DNA from: Adiantum capillus-veneris
Lineage: Eukaryota; Streptophyta; Polypodiopsida; Polypodiales; Pteridaceae
Reading direction: 5' to 3'
Assembly: GCA_014529385.2 (NCBI GenBank)
Contig: CM043958.1
Coordinates: 92,876,741 to 92,940,740 of the forward strand
Length of the DNA: 64,000 bases
Part shown: one piece after another, positions 1 through 10,048 of the stretch
How the letters are laid out: each line of letters begins with the position of its first letter
How positions within the stretch are numbered: the stretch's first letter is position 1
Notes under the pieces: generated by a model
Told to the model about the DNA's origin: nothing
The model's input: the letters and a program-made list of their open reading frames with translations, nothing else
Databases searched by the model: none
Made by a program: the position numbers and the translations under genes

Positions 1-303
1 AGAAGGGCATGCCATAGCCTATGAAAGTCGAAGGCTCAACCCTGTTGAGCAAGCTCTAGGTATATACGAAAAGGAACTCTCACAGTTCTACATGCCTTAG
101 ACTCATGGAAGCACTTTTTTTTGGGAACTCCTTTCATTCTGCGAACGGATCACAAAAGCCTTAAGTACTTCATGATGCAGACCAAGCTCTCCGAGAAACA
201 AATGAGGTGGGAAAATTTCCTTTTGCAATTTCATTTTCATATTGCTCACATCGCTTTCAAGAAAAATCAAGTAGCCGATGCTCTGTCAAAACGACAAGAG
301 TGA
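1..303 (+). pseudogene. Ty3/gypsy chromovirus RNase H fragment
   Basis: The sequence enters inside the RNase H domain of a Ty3 Pol polyprotein. Residues such as YEKEL, RTDHKSLKYF, RWENFLLQF and VADALSKRQ are the usual landmarks of this domain, which removes the RNA template during reverse transcription. An in-frame TAG follows YMP near 100, and a T-run near 112-122 is probably a slipped indel. The frame ends with TGA at 301-303 and the homology moves to another frame for integrase, so the protein is broken. RT, protease and gag lie outside the window. The same family recurs, in the opposite orientation, at 23566-27945. Confidence 0.85.
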
Positions 304-1608
304 ATGCGATTTCCATAGCAACTCACAATGATCTATCTTCTATGATAGATGAGTATGCTATTGATGTCAATTTTAGAGATATGATTTCAACCGTTGCACT
401 AGGGAAGAAAGAGGAACCATTTACCTTACAAGATGGTTATCTTCTCTATGGCAATAGACTATGTGTTACTAGATCACTACATGAGAAAGTAATGTATGAA
501 TCTCATGCTCCTCCTTATGCGGGGCATAGAGGGATTAAGTCTACCCTAAAAGGGATTGAGACATATTTCTATTGGCCTACCATGAAAGCAAACATACAAG
601 AGTATGTTTCTAAATGTGTGGTATGCCAAAAGACGAAGTTTGATAGAGGGAAGCAACCTGGATTGCTTCAACCTTTGCCAATTCCTAATTCACCATGGGA
701 GAGCATATCCATGGATTTTAACTTTGGATTTCCTAAGTCCATCCATGGGAATACAAGAATATGGACGATAGTAGACGGGTTCAACAAACAACCTCATTTT
801 ATATCTGTCAAAAAGACTATCAAATCCCATCAAATGGCAACCCTCTTCATATCACAAATCTTCAAGTACCATGGCTTGCCAATGTCCATAGTGTCGGATA
901 GAGATCCTAGAATGACCAGTAATTTTTGGAAGGGTCTCTTTGAGAATTTAGGGACAAAGCTAAACTTCTCTTCGGCCTATCACCCGCAAACGAATGGCCA
1001 AAGTAAAATAGCTAACCTAACAATTCTTGATCTACTAAAAACCTATGTAACGGAAGTAGATCAAAGATCCCAATGGGAGAAGTACTTAACCTTAGTGGAG
1101 TATGCCTACAATAACAGTGTACATACTTCCACGGGAAAAGCACCTTTCGAGGTAATTGAGGGAAGATCAATAATTCCTCTGCTACTTAAGGTACACCGGA
1201 AGATCTTCGCTGTGCAGATGAGTATAGCCGAGACCTACAAGAATCTTTCCAAAAGATTAAGGATGCTATCTCTATCTCACTCAAAGGCAAAAGGCTATTG
1301 TTGATAAGCACAAAAGAGCCCAAGCCTTTAAGGAAAACTTAAACTTCCCAAGGTTCGATTAAGGCATACCACAGGCAAGAATCCTACGGGACATCAAAAG
1401 TATTATGCTAAGTTAGCAAAAAGGTACTATGGTCCCTTCCAGATTCTTAAACCAATCAATGAGATGGCCTATCAACTCAATTTTTCTAGCCATTGGCTCA
1501 TACACAATGCTTTCCATGTGAGACTACTAAAGCCTTACAAAGGAGATCCACCTCAAGAACCAACTATTGAAGACCCACCAAGATTGAGAACCAAGAAGAG
1601 GTGGTGCA
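298..1608 (+). pseudogene. Ty3 chromovirus integrase, split by a copia insertion
   Basis: Integrase joins new cDNA to chromosomal DNA. The HHCC zinc region (HAPPYAGHRG to CVVCQKT) lies near 505-640, and the DDE core follows: Asp in SMDFNF near 715, Asp in VSDRDP near 898, then YHPQTNGQS near 980-1005. The catalytic Glu expected after QS is Lys (QSKIAN), one G-to-A change from a functional codon. The open frame stops at 1304. The C-terminal part (LAKRYYGPFQIL, HNAFHVRLLKPYKGDPP) continues to about 1600 with frame changes and runs into the chromodomain, where the copia element is inserted. The residual domain is at 7198-7374. Confidence 0.85.
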
Positions 1609-1811
1609 TGTTAAGTATGGAGCCTGATTTACCCTTGTAATTTTCTGTGGTAAAAGCGCACATTTGTAAGGCCCCCATTATGAGGAGAAGCCATCGTGCG
1701 TGAATGAAAATCACTCATCGGAAACCAAAATTTTCACGGACAAGAATCAGGGGCAACTTTAAAGGCCTCGGGGGCGGAGGCCCCCGAGACTTTTTTTTCG
1801 CCGCAATATTA

Positions 1812-1951
1812 TGGCCGGACGGTGGCCGGAAAGTGGTCGGAAAACAACCGGTCGGTTGGCCGGTGGCCGGTAGTCAATGGCCGATGGCCGGTGGTCGGAA
1901 GTCAATGGCCGGTGGCCGGTGGCCGGAAGTCAATGGCCGGTGGCCGGTGGC
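1812..1951 (+). repeat. GGCCGGTGG minisatellite inside the LTR
   Basis: Short units built on GGCCGGTGG, alternating with AGTCAATGGCC, repeat about a dozen times upstream of the TATA box. The same array is at 6614-6753 in the 3' LTR. Its position in U3 makes it a candidate enhancer array, which is an inference. Confidence 0.8.
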
Positions 1952-2081
1952 CAAATTCAAAAGCGGACTTATCTTCTCAAGGGCGGCCACACATGGGCGA
2001 ATTGGAGGGTCCGATTTGGACTTATTCGCACAAGGGCAGCCACATGGCTGTCTCTCATAAGAGAGGGCAGCCCTTTTGGCC

Positions 2082-2088
2082 TATAAAA
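2082..2088 (+). promoter_or_regulatory. TATA box of the copia LTR promoter
   Basis: TATAAAA within GGCCTATAAAAGGAGG, downstream of the minisatellite. It is the likely core promoter for the genomic transcript. The matching site in the 3' LTR is at 6884-6890. Confidence 0.75.
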
Positions 2089-2397
2089 GGAGGCCATTTC
2101 TACACACATTTCATAGTGTGAAGCTGATGCAACAAGGTGAGTGTGAGGTGGTGAGAGTGAAGCAAGGCGGGAGCTCCATTAAGGGTATAATCCCTTTGTA
2201 AACTACTTCTTGTTTTGAAGTACTAAAGCCATTGAGTGGCTGCTTTCCCGTGGACGTAGCCCACATTGGGTGAACCACGTATATCGTGTGTACTCTCTCT
2301 CTCTCTCTACTCTATAATCTCGTGTATATAAATCTGTCTCTCTCCATTAAGTAATCTACTCAATTATCTATTTAGCTACGTCTTATCTCCTAACAAC

Positions 2398-2410
2398 TGG
2401 TATCAGAGCA
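2398..2410 (+). other. Primer-binding site (initiator-Met tRNA)
   Basis: TGGTATCAGAGCA begins two bases after the 5' LTR and complements the 3' end of plant initiator-Met tRNA, the usual primer for copia reverse transcription. Confidence 0.93.
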
Positions 2411-2468
2411 AGGTTTGCTCGTAGCTAAATTATCTCAAGGAAAGGATTCCTTGAATTGAGTGGGAGTT

Positions 2469-5400
2469 ATGGCGGAGGAAGGGAAGCTCAAGATTGAGAA
2501 GTTCAACGGCAAAAACTACCAACATTGGAAGATGCAGATTGAAGACTATCTCTACCAGAAGGACCTCTATTTGCCACTAGGCGGTCTTGCGAAGAAGCCC
2601 GCAACAATGGCAGATGAAGCATGGATTGTCCTTGATCGAAAGGCACTGGGAACAATCCGGTTAAGCTTGGCGTCAACGGTGGCCTTCAATGTTTCGGAGA
2701 TGAAGACCACAGAGGACTTGATGAAGTCACTTGACGACTTCTACGAGAAACCATCGGCATCCAATAAGGTATTTCTTATGAAGCGCTTGTTCAATCTAAA
2801 GATGGCAGAGAATGGTTCAGTTGCAGAACACCTAAATGACTTTAACACAAACATAAGTCAACTTCGATCAGTGAAAATCAATTTCGATGATGAAGTGCGA
2901 GCTCTCCTTATACTATCATCTCTACCGGATAGTTGGGATAGCCTTGTGATGGCTGTAAGTAATTCTATCTCTGGCACAAATACTCTTAAGTTTGATGATG
3001 TTGTGGGTGTTCTCCTAAGCGAGGAAATGCGAAGGAGAAGCACAGGAGAATCATCAAGTGCTGCACTATCAGTGGAAACAAGAGGAAGGCCTAAGGAGAG
3101 GTTCAAAAACCAAAAGGGTCGTGATCGCTCAAGACGGAGCAAGTCACGAACAAAGTCAGTTCTTGAATGTTGGAACTGCGGCAAGAAGGGCCACGTCAAG
3201 AAGGATTGCTGGTCCAAGAAGAAGAAGGAGACGGAGTCTCAAGACAACAAGCCAACATCGGAGGCCAATGTGGCAGGTAAAGTAGAGCAAGATGCTCTAA
3301 TTCTCTCATTAGACAATGTGTCTAATTCCTGGATAGTAGATTCCGGGGCTTCATTCCATGCGACACCACACAAGCAACATTTCCAAGACTACACCAAAGG
3401 TAATTTTGGGTATGTATACTTGGGAGATGATGAAGCTTGTGAGATTGTCGGCAAAGGTACAGTTTCTGTCAAAACTGCTAATGGAAATGAATGGAAGCTT
3501 AAAGATGTTAGGCATGTTCCTTCTCTTCGCAAAAATTTGATCTCTACAGGACAATTGGACGATGAAGGTCACAACATTGCATTCGGAAACAAACGGTGGA
3601 AGATCTCAAAGGGATCTTTGGTAGTTGCCAAGGGTGAAAAAGTCGGTACACTTTACTTGTGTACTGTTAGCACGCAAGCTTCAGCTTGTGCAGCAACTAC
3701 AGAAGTTGACAGTGCGGTGTGGCACTACCGACTTGGGCATATGAGTGCCAAAGGAATGCAAATCCTTCAAACAAAGAAGCTTCTACCAGGTTTGAAAGAA
3801 GTGGACTTAGAGTTCTGTGAAGATTGTGTTTATGGTAAACAAAAGAGGGTAAAATTTCAAAAATCAGGAAATGAAAGAAAAAATAAAAAACTTGAGTTGG
3901 TTCATTCTGATGTTTGGGGTCCTGCAAGTACACCATCACTTGGTGGCTCATTGTACTATGTAACATTCATAGACGATGCGACTAGAAAAACATGGGTTTA
4001 TATCATGAAGAATAAATCCGATGTATTTTCCATATTTCAAAGGTGGAAAGCCTTTGTGGAGAATGAAACAGGTACCAAGGTTAAATGCCTCAGATCCGAC
4101 AATGGAGGCGAATATTGCAGCCAAGCTTTTGAAAGCTTTTGTGCTAGCAATGGCATTCGGAGGCAAAGGACAACCCCAAGGACACCTCAACAAAATGGGA
4201 TTTCAGAAAGGATGAATAGGACAATCATGGAACGAGCACGAAGCATGCGGCTACATGCAGGCCTATCGCTTGAGCTTTGGGCAGAAGCTGTAAGTACATC
4301 TGTGTACTTAATCAATCGGTCACCTTCAACGGCTTTGGATGGAGGAGTTCCAGAAGAGGCATGGACAGGTAAACCGGTGAATTATGCATTTCTCAAAGTG
4401 TTTAGGTGTGAGGCTTTCATGCACATAGATAGAAGCCTAAGATCAAAGCTAGATGCAAAGTCCAAAAAGTGTTTCTTCATTGGCTATGGAGAAGGAGACT
4501 TTGGGTATCGCCTATGGAATCCTGAAGATGGTAAAATCTTAAGGAGTAGGGATGTAATTTTTAACGAACAAAATATGTACAAAGATTACTTGAAAAGAAA
4601 ACAAACAAAAGAAACAGGTGATGAGTACATGGAGCTTGAGGACGGTGAAGACTCAAGGACTGCAAACGGTGACAATGTGCAACAATGTCAACCAAATGAG
4701 GAGCCTCAACCTATTCCCCGAAGATCTACAAGAGCAAGTAGACCTCCAGAAAGGTTTGTTCCTTCCTTCAACCATCTCTTGATCTCAGATTCTGGAGAGC
4801 CGGAATCATACGAAGAAGCTATGCAACATAAATCCAAAGAAGAATGGAGGAAGAGCATGCAAGTGGAGATGGACTCACTACATCGCAACCAAACATGGGA
4901 GTTGGTTGAGTTGCCTAAAGGTAAGCGGGCACTTCAAAACAAATGGGTGTACAAGCTAAAGGAAGAAGAAGGTGGGAAGAAAAGGTACAAGTCTAGGCTT
5001 GTGGTAAAAGGTTTTTCTCAAAAGAAAGGTATTGACTTCAATGAAATATTTTCTCCTGTTGTAAAAATGAACTCAATTAGGCTTGTCTTAAGCCTTGTGG
5101 CTGCTCATGATCTAAATCTCGAGCAAATGGATGTAAATACGGCATTCCCTCACGGTGACTTAGAGGAGGAAATCTATATGCTTCAACCAAAGGGGTATGA
5201 AGTAAAAGGTAAGGAGAAAATGGTTTGCAGATTAAAGAAGAGCTTGTATGGTTTAAAGCAAGCATCAAGACAATGGTACTTGAAGTTTGATCGATGGATG
5301 TTGGATCATGGATTCACAAGATGCAACTCCGATCACTGCGTCTACACGAAGAATTTGGGAGATGGGAAATTCATCATCCTAATGTTGTATGTTGATGACA

Positions 5401-6350
5401 TGTTGATTGCAAGTGCTAACATGCAGGACATCAAAGACCTAAAAGAGGAGCTGTCTAAATCTTTTTCAATGAAAGATTTAGGTGCTGCAAAGAGGATACT
5501 TGGTATGAAAATATCAAGGGACATGACGAAGAAGACAATAAAGCTATCTCAAGAAGATTACATCAAGAAAGTACTAGAAAGGTTTGCAATGCAAAATGCA
5601 AAACCAGTTTCTACACCTTTGGCTGGTCATTTTAAACTGACGAAGGATATGTGTCCAAAGACACAAGAGGAGATAGCCTATATGTCTAAAGTTCCATATG
5701 CTGCAGCGGTAGGTTCTCTAATGTATGCTATGGTCTGGACAAGGCCAGACATTGCACATGCAGTGGGAGTTGTGAGTAGGTTCATGGACAACCCAGGTAA
5801 AGAGCATTGGCAAGCTGTGAAGTGGATACTTAGGTATCTAAAAGGGACAACAACAAATGCTTTGTATTTTGGAGGAATTGATATTTTTCTAGAAGGGTAT
5901 GCTGATGCAGATATGGCAGGTGACAAAGATACTCGAAGGAGCACTACTGGCTATGTGTTCACGGTTGGAGGCACAGCAGTAAGCTGGGCTTCAAAGCTGC
6001 AGAAAGTGGTTTCACTTTCTACCACGGAAGCAGAGTATGTAGCAATGACGGAGGCAAGCAAAGAAATTCTGTGGCTTCACAGATTCTTAGAAGAGCTTGG
6101 ATTCAAACAAGACAATTGTGTCTTGTACAGTGATAGCCAAAGCGCTATCCATCTTGCGAAGAACTCAGCCTTTCATTCAAGGACAAAGCACATTGAGGTG
6201 AGATATCACTTCATACGCACTCTTTTGGAAGAGGGACAACTAAAGCTAGGAAAGGTGCATACAAGTGAAAATCCTGCAGACATGTTTACAAAGGTGGTCA
6301 ACAAGGAGAAGTTGAGTTTTTGCTCATCTTCAATCGGCATTCAAGGATAA
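2469..6350 (+). CDS. Copia Gag-Pol polyprotein (Gag, PR, IN, RT, RNase H)
   Basis: One uninterrupted frame of 1293 residues. I start at the ATG of MAEEGKLKIEKFNGKNY; the frame extends upstream only to a GTG. In order: UBN2-type Gag; CCHC zinc knuckle CWNCGKKGHVKKDC (3166-3207); retropepsin DSGAS near 3342; a GAG-pre-integrase segment (VWHYRLGHMS); integrase with Asp in HSDVWGP, Asp in RSDNGGEY and Glu in QNGISERMN, so the DDE triad is complete; RT with NKWVYKLK, YGLKQA and YVDDML; RNase H with TTEAEY and NPADMFTK. Length and order match full plant copia polyproteins. One oddity is Pro in AFPHGDL of RT, where Leu is usual. Transcription would start in the 5' LTR. Confidence 0.96.
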   Translation: MAEEGKLKIEKFNGKNYQHWKMQIEDYLYQKDLYLPLGGLAKKPATMADEAWIVLDRKALGTIRLSLASTVAFNVSEMKTTEDLMKSLDDFYEKPSASNKVFLMKRLFNLKMAENGSVAEHLNDFNTNISQLRSVKINFDDEVRALLILSSLPDSWDSLVMAVSNSISGTNTLKFDDVVGVLLSEEMRRRSTGESSSAALSVETRGRPKERFKNQKGRDRSRRSKSRTKSVLECWNCGKKGHVKKDCWSKKKKETESQDNKPTSEANVAGKVEQDALILSLDNVSNSWIVDSGASFHATPHKQHFQDYTKGNFGYVYLGDDEACEIVGKGTVSVKTANGNEWKLKDVRHVPSLRKNLISTGQLDDEGHNIAFGNKRWKISKGSLVVAKGEKVGTLYLCTVSTQASACAATTEVDSAVWHYRLGHMSAKGMQILQTKKLLPGLKEVDLEFCEDCVYGKQKRVKFQKSGNERKNKKLELVHSDVWGPASTPSLGGSLYYVTFIDDATRKTWVYIMKNKSDVFSIFQRWKAFVENETGTKVKCLRSDNGGEYCSQAFESFCASNGIRRQRTTPRTPQQNGISERMNRTIMERARSMRLHAGLSLELWAEAVSTSVYLINRSPSTALDGGVPEEAWTGKPVNYAFLKVFRCEAFMHIDRSLRSKLDAKSKKCFFIGYGEGDFGYRLWNPEDGKILRSRDVIFNEQNMYKDYLKRKQTKETGDEYMELEDGEDSRTANGDNVQQCQPNEEPQPIPRRSTRASRPPERFVPSFNHLLISDSGEPESYEEAMQHKSKEEWRKSMQVEMDSLHRNQTWELVELPKGKRALQNKWVYKLKEEEGGKKRYKSRLVVKGFSQKKGIDFNEIFSPVVKMNSIRLVLSLVAAHDLNLEQMDVNTAFPHGDLEEEIYMLQPKGYEVKGKEKMVCRLKKSLYGLKQASRQWYLKFDRWMLDHGFTRCNSDHCVYTKNLGDGKFIILMLYVDDMLIASANMQDIKDLKEELSKSFSMKDLGAAKRILGMKISRDMTKKTIKLSQEDYIKKVLERFAMQNAKPVSTPLAGHFKLTKDMCPKTQEEIAYMSKVPYAAAVGSLMYAMVWTRPDIAHAVGVVSRFMDNPGKEHWQAVKWILRYLKGTTTNALYFGGIDIFLEGYADADMAGDKDTRRSTTGYVFTVGGTAVSWASKLQKVVSLSTTEAEYVAMTEASKEILWLHRFLEELGFKQDNCVLYSDSQSAIHLAKNSAFHSRTKHIEVRYHFIRTLLEEGQLKLGKVHTSENPADMFTKVVNKEKLSFCSSSIGIQG

Positions 6351-6400
6351 GAAGCCAGAATGGAAAGCAGTCACAGGTTTGGTTTGGAGATAAGTCTCCA

Positions 6401-6410
6401 AGTGGGAGAT
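6401..6410 (+). other. Polypurine tract
   Basis: AGTGGGAGAT abuts the 3' LTR at 6411. It is the expected plus-strand primer site for copia elements. Confidence 0.85.
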
Positions 6411-7197
6411 TGTTAAGTATGGAGCCTGATTTACCCTTGTAATTTTCTGTGGTAAAAGCGCACATTTGTAAGGCCCCCATTATGAGGAGAAGCCATCGTG
6501 CGTGAATGAAAATCACTCATCGAAAACCAAAATTTTCACGGACAAGAATCAGGGGCAACTTTAAAGGCCTCGGGGGCGGAGGCCCCCGAGACTTTTTTTT
6601 CGCCGGAATATTATGGCCGGACGGTGGCCGGAAAGTGGTCGGAAAACAACCGGTCGGTTGGCCGGTGGCCGGTAGTCAATGGCCGATGGCCGGTGGTCGG
6701 AAGTCAATGGCCGGTGGCCGGTGGCCGGAAGTCAATGGCCGGTGGCCGGTGGCCAAATTCAAAAGCGGACTTATCTTCTCAAGGGCGGCCACACATGGGC
6801 GAATTGGAGGGTCCGATTTGGACTTATTCGCACAAGGGCAGCCACATGGCTGTCTCTCATAAGAGAGGGCAGCCCTTTTGGCCTATAAAAGGAGGCCATT
6901 TCTACACACATTTCATAGTGTGAAGCTGATGCAACAAGGTGAGTGTGAGGTGGTGAGAGTGAAGCAAGGCGGGAGCTCCATTAAGGGTATAATCCCTTTG
7001 TAAACTACTTCTTGTTTTGAAGTACTAAAGCCATTGAGTGGCTGCTTTCCCGTGGATGTAGCCCACATTGGGTGAACCACGTATATCGTGTGTACTCTCT
7101 CTCTCTCTCTACTCTATAATCTCGTGTATATAAATCTGTCTCTCTCCATTAAGTAATCTACTCAATTATCTATTTAGCTACGTCTTATCTCCTAACA
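6411..7197 (+). repeat. 3' LTR of copia element
   Basis: 787 bp, collinear with 1609-2395 with three substitutions found by eye and no length difference. It is followed by the target duplication GTGCA. It supplies the polyadenylation region for the element's RNA. Confidence 0.97.
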
Positions 7198-7374
7198 GTG
7201 CAGCCCGAGTCCATTCTCCGACATGAAGACAAGGTATTAAGAGGTGGTAAGATTATCTGACGGTATCTTATTAAGTTAAAGAAATATCCTTTTGAAGATG
7301 CTAGATGGATGCAAGGCAAACAATTAAAGGATAACCTAAATCGTGTCAATGCTTACAATGCTTCCCTAGAGTAA
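7198..7374 (+). pseudogene. Chromodomain of the same chromovirus, 3' half
   Basis: Directly after the copia 3' LTR and its target duplication, the interrupted frame resumes as VVQPESILRHEDKVLRGG, then RYLIKLKKYPFEDARWM, ending at TAA 7372-7374. This is the chromodomain typical of plant chromovirus integrases, which directs insertion towards modified chromatin. One in-frame TGA interrupts it near 7258. Removing 1609-7202 rejoins the reading, so it and 298-1608 are one gene. The minus-strand relative near 24850-25010 keeps a weaker copy of the same domain. Confidence 0.8.
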
Positions 7375-8503
7375 GCAAATGTACAAATGTCTAGAATGAA
7401 CAAATTTTTTGTCTTATAAGACTCTCTTTTTCTTTATTGTGCACAAATGTTCAGTAGTATGCATGCTTAGCATCAAGTTTGTGGAGACGACGTCTTCAAA
7501 ACACCAAGTAGAGCTTGTCACTCTACTATGGAAGATTGATAGAACTAATGTGCAAACATGCTGGCAGTAGCTTAGGCTCTCAAGCGCCAAATGGATTAAT
7601 CATCCATTCTGGAACGATGTCGTAGGGTAACATAGGGATATTCCACCTGCTAGAAAAAGGACTAATGAATAGGCTTTATCTTCTCTACCCCATAGTCGAG
7701 GATGACTATGATTTCAAGAGAGAGGTAATGTCATAATAACTAATATCTAATTCTCCTAAATGATTTTCTCATGTTAAACTGATCATTCAATATGGGGAAG
7801 TACCAGGGGAGAAAAAGTTAGAATATTGGTTAAGCTGGCAGATCGGCGACAGTAGAGATCCAAAGGGGGGGGCATCTGCAAAAGAGCAATGTGCAACAAT
7901 GGGCTTTAAACACCCTAAGGTTCAACCCATTAAGACTTCCAAAATGCTAAGGTTCCAAAATTCAAAGGTTGTGTCCTATGGTCAAGCTTAGTAAAATTGG
8001 ATGCTTTGTGAGTGTGCCAAAAAGTCTTCAAGACTCCTACATAGGAGGGGGCGAGCCCTATAAGTAGGGGATGAGAGAGAAACACACACACACACACACT
8101 CACAGGCTCCCTTTACACAAAGGGAATAAGGGACACATGTCAGCTCCCTAGGCCAATTGCCCACAAGGTGCACTCAAATCCTATTGGATAGCCATAGAGG
8201 TGGACCAATGAAAATTAGGCTAGAGTAAATCTAGTTAAATTCATTTAAAAACACTTGATAAAAGAACCAATAAGAATTAAGCTCTCTAGAAGACTATTGA
8301 CCTGTCTCCCAAGGGGTCCAATGAGCATTCAGCAGCCCATGGCTTGCCTGATTCCTATTAACCAGAAGACAAAGGGGTCCAATGAGAGTTTAGTTGCATT
8401 ATTTAATTACCTAAAGCTGTCACAAAAGGGGAAAGGGGGACACATGTCACAAGACTATCACTTATGCTTCTTAAATCCTATTGACTAAGCTTGTAAAGGT
8501 CCA
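7375..8503 (+). repeat. Chromovirus 3' tail and probable 3' LTR remnant
   Basis: No gene is visible here. A purine-rich stretch at 7697-7728 (GAGGATGACTATGATTTCAAG, then AGAGAGG) sits where chromoviruses carry their polypurine tract, and the related minus-strand element has a near match near 24530-24560. TGTCATAATAAC at 7729 is a plausible LTR start, and a TATA-like TATAAG lies near 8058. If so, 7729-8503 is an LTR truncated by copia element A, which begins at 8504. The second LTR is outside the window, so the boundary cannot be proved. Confidence 0.4.
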
Positions 8504-8730
8504 TGTTACCATATACATGTGGTAGTGATGTGTGTGAACATACTAGGACCGTCGGGGCATTTTTTCCCTGTTTAGGAGGTTTTTCCCCTCGTGCATTGTA
8601 TATACGCCCATCACTCTAGGGCTATCTATCTTTCCATTGTACACTAAGTAACACACTCTCTATTGTGTGCCTTGAGCTTCCTTCGTCTTCTCCAAGTTGT
8701 GTTTGTTTTCCTGCAACCCTAATTCCAACA
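8504..8730 (+). repeat. 5' LTR of copia element A
   Basis: Begins TGTTACCATATACATG and ends CCAACA. It is collinear with the 228-bp LTR at 34772-34999 that closes copy B, which fixes both ends. It contains GTATATACGCCC near 8600 as the likely TATA region. Confidence 0.88.
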
Positions 8731-9077
8731 ATTTGCATCCTCCCGGGCTTAGTCGTCGGCAGCTCCAGCACATGCCTGCTCATTTTCTCCGATTTCAGTG
8801 AGCTTTGGCAAGCGTTCGCAGGTCGACAATTTTATTGGATAAGCTCGTAGAGCTTAGTCTGCTTAAATTTCTGATTCAGGCTCATTTTGGCCTCTGTTTC
8901 CACTACAAGCAGTACTACACAGGCTATTTTGTCATTTCGTATAGAATTTCTGTCAGTGTCGTTTTCTGCATAACAGGTGTCTTACAGTATTCTACCATTT
9001 GTGCTATATAGCATGTGTTGTTCCCGCTTTGTTTCTCCTCTTTTCGGGGAGTTTTCACATCAGGTGCAGCATTTACC

Positions 9078-9941
9078 ATGGTTGACAACAACACAGATAA
9101 GTTCAAGATGTTTGCTACTAAGGACAGATTGGATGGGGACAATTACCCTATGTGGGCTTACATGATGTAACATGTTCTTGTGTCAAAGGGCGTCTGGAAT
9201 ATTTTGCAGGGCATTGATGTACATCCTGGTTCTGAGGATGTTGCAGGTCTTGCTGCAAGAATTGTTGCCACTAGAGTTGTTTTGCCTACGGTAGAACAAT
9301 CTCCTTGGGATGTAAAGGATGCGCAGGCTCATGCATTGATTGCGTTGTCTATGAAGTGCACCATTGTTCCTCACATTCATTCAGCAAAATCTACAAAACA
9401 AGCTTGGGATATTTTGGATGGTCTTTATGGAAGTCGCAATGAGGCTAAAATTGCTTTGCTACGTAAAGAGCTGGAGTCGAAGATTATGCATGAGGAAGAT
9501 GATATGGACACTTTCCTTACTAGTGTCAAGGATATCAATGAGCAATTTATTTCTGTAGGTGAAGTCATTTTAGACAGTTCCCTTGTGCAGACTGTTTGTG
9601 ATGCCTTACCAGATTCTTACCAAACTTTTGCTAGTACTTGGAGACTTATGACCCTGCATTATGCACATTGATGTTGCAAGAGCCACTTTCCAAAAAAAAA
9701 AAGGACTAGGCAGCGTGCAATTGAACAGGCTTTTATTGCTTCTCAAAGAAAGGGTAGCAACAACAATGCAGCCACTTCTTATGGTTCTGCTGCGATTACC
9801 AAAAAATATGTTCCTAATGCTTCTGCTGGCAGTAATTTGTCTGGAGCTTCTAGTCATAAGGGTAAAAAAAAGATGCGTTGCCATTATTGTAAAGCTAATG
9901 ATCACTTGATCTACTCGTGTCCTAAGTTAAAGACCAAATAG
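9078..9941 (+). pseudogene. Copia A Gag
   Basis: Starts at ATG 9078 (MVDNNTDKFKMF) and shows the copia Gag core LDGDNYPMWAY. A TAA at 9168 replaces the Gln codon found in copy B, so the frame is dead early. The body (GVWNILQGIDVHPGSE, ALIALSMK, KQAWDIL) runs to about 9660, where a run of A's shifts the frame. The CCHC zinc knuckle CHYCKANDHLIYSC (near 9873-9914) is intact. A TAG at 9939-9941 ends gag at the same place as in copy B. Confidence 0.85.
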
Positions 9942-10048
9942 GCTAAGAAGAAAGAGGGTGGTTCCATTGCAAATGCTGGTTCCACTACAAATGCAGCCAT
10001 TGTTGAGTCTTCTGTGAAAGGAGACCGTGATGTTGATCTTGATGCAAA

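Larger units (their letters stand above)
1609..2395 (+). repeat. 5' LTR of copia element
   Basis: Starts TG and ends CA, 787 bp, collinear with 6411-7197. It holds a GC-rich GGCCGGTGG minisatellite, a TATA box, a (CT)n run near 2292-2308 and the transcript start region. Short apparent reading frames inside it recur identically in both LTRs and are not genes. Confidence 0.97.
1609..7197 (+). mobile_element. Complete Ty1/copia LTR retrotransposon (Tork/Tnt1-like)
   Basis: A complete autonomous-looking element of 5589 bp. It has two 787-bp LTRs beginning TGTTAAG and ending CTAACA, a primer-binding site matching initiator-Met tRNA, one 1293-codon Gag-Pol frame, a purine tract before the 3' LTR and a perfect 5-bp target duplication GTGCA (1604-1608 and 7198-7202). 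By eye I found three differences between the LTRs (near 1722/6524, 1805/6607 and 2259/7061), about 0.4%, so insertion is recent. It lies in the chromodomain of an older chromovirus. Assignment to the Tork/Tnt1 group rests on the Gag start and the RT and RNase H motifs, and is an inference. Confidence 0.97.

Noticed and set aside
1704-2121. Overlapping frames of 69-118 codons inside the copia LTR, repeated at 6506-6923
   Set aside because: They lie over the GGCCGGTGG minisatellite and are duplicated exactly in both LTRs; they show no domain.
2460-2468. Upstream GTG as start of the copia polyprotein
   Set aside because: A plant mRNA would use the ATG at 2469; the three extra codons have no support.
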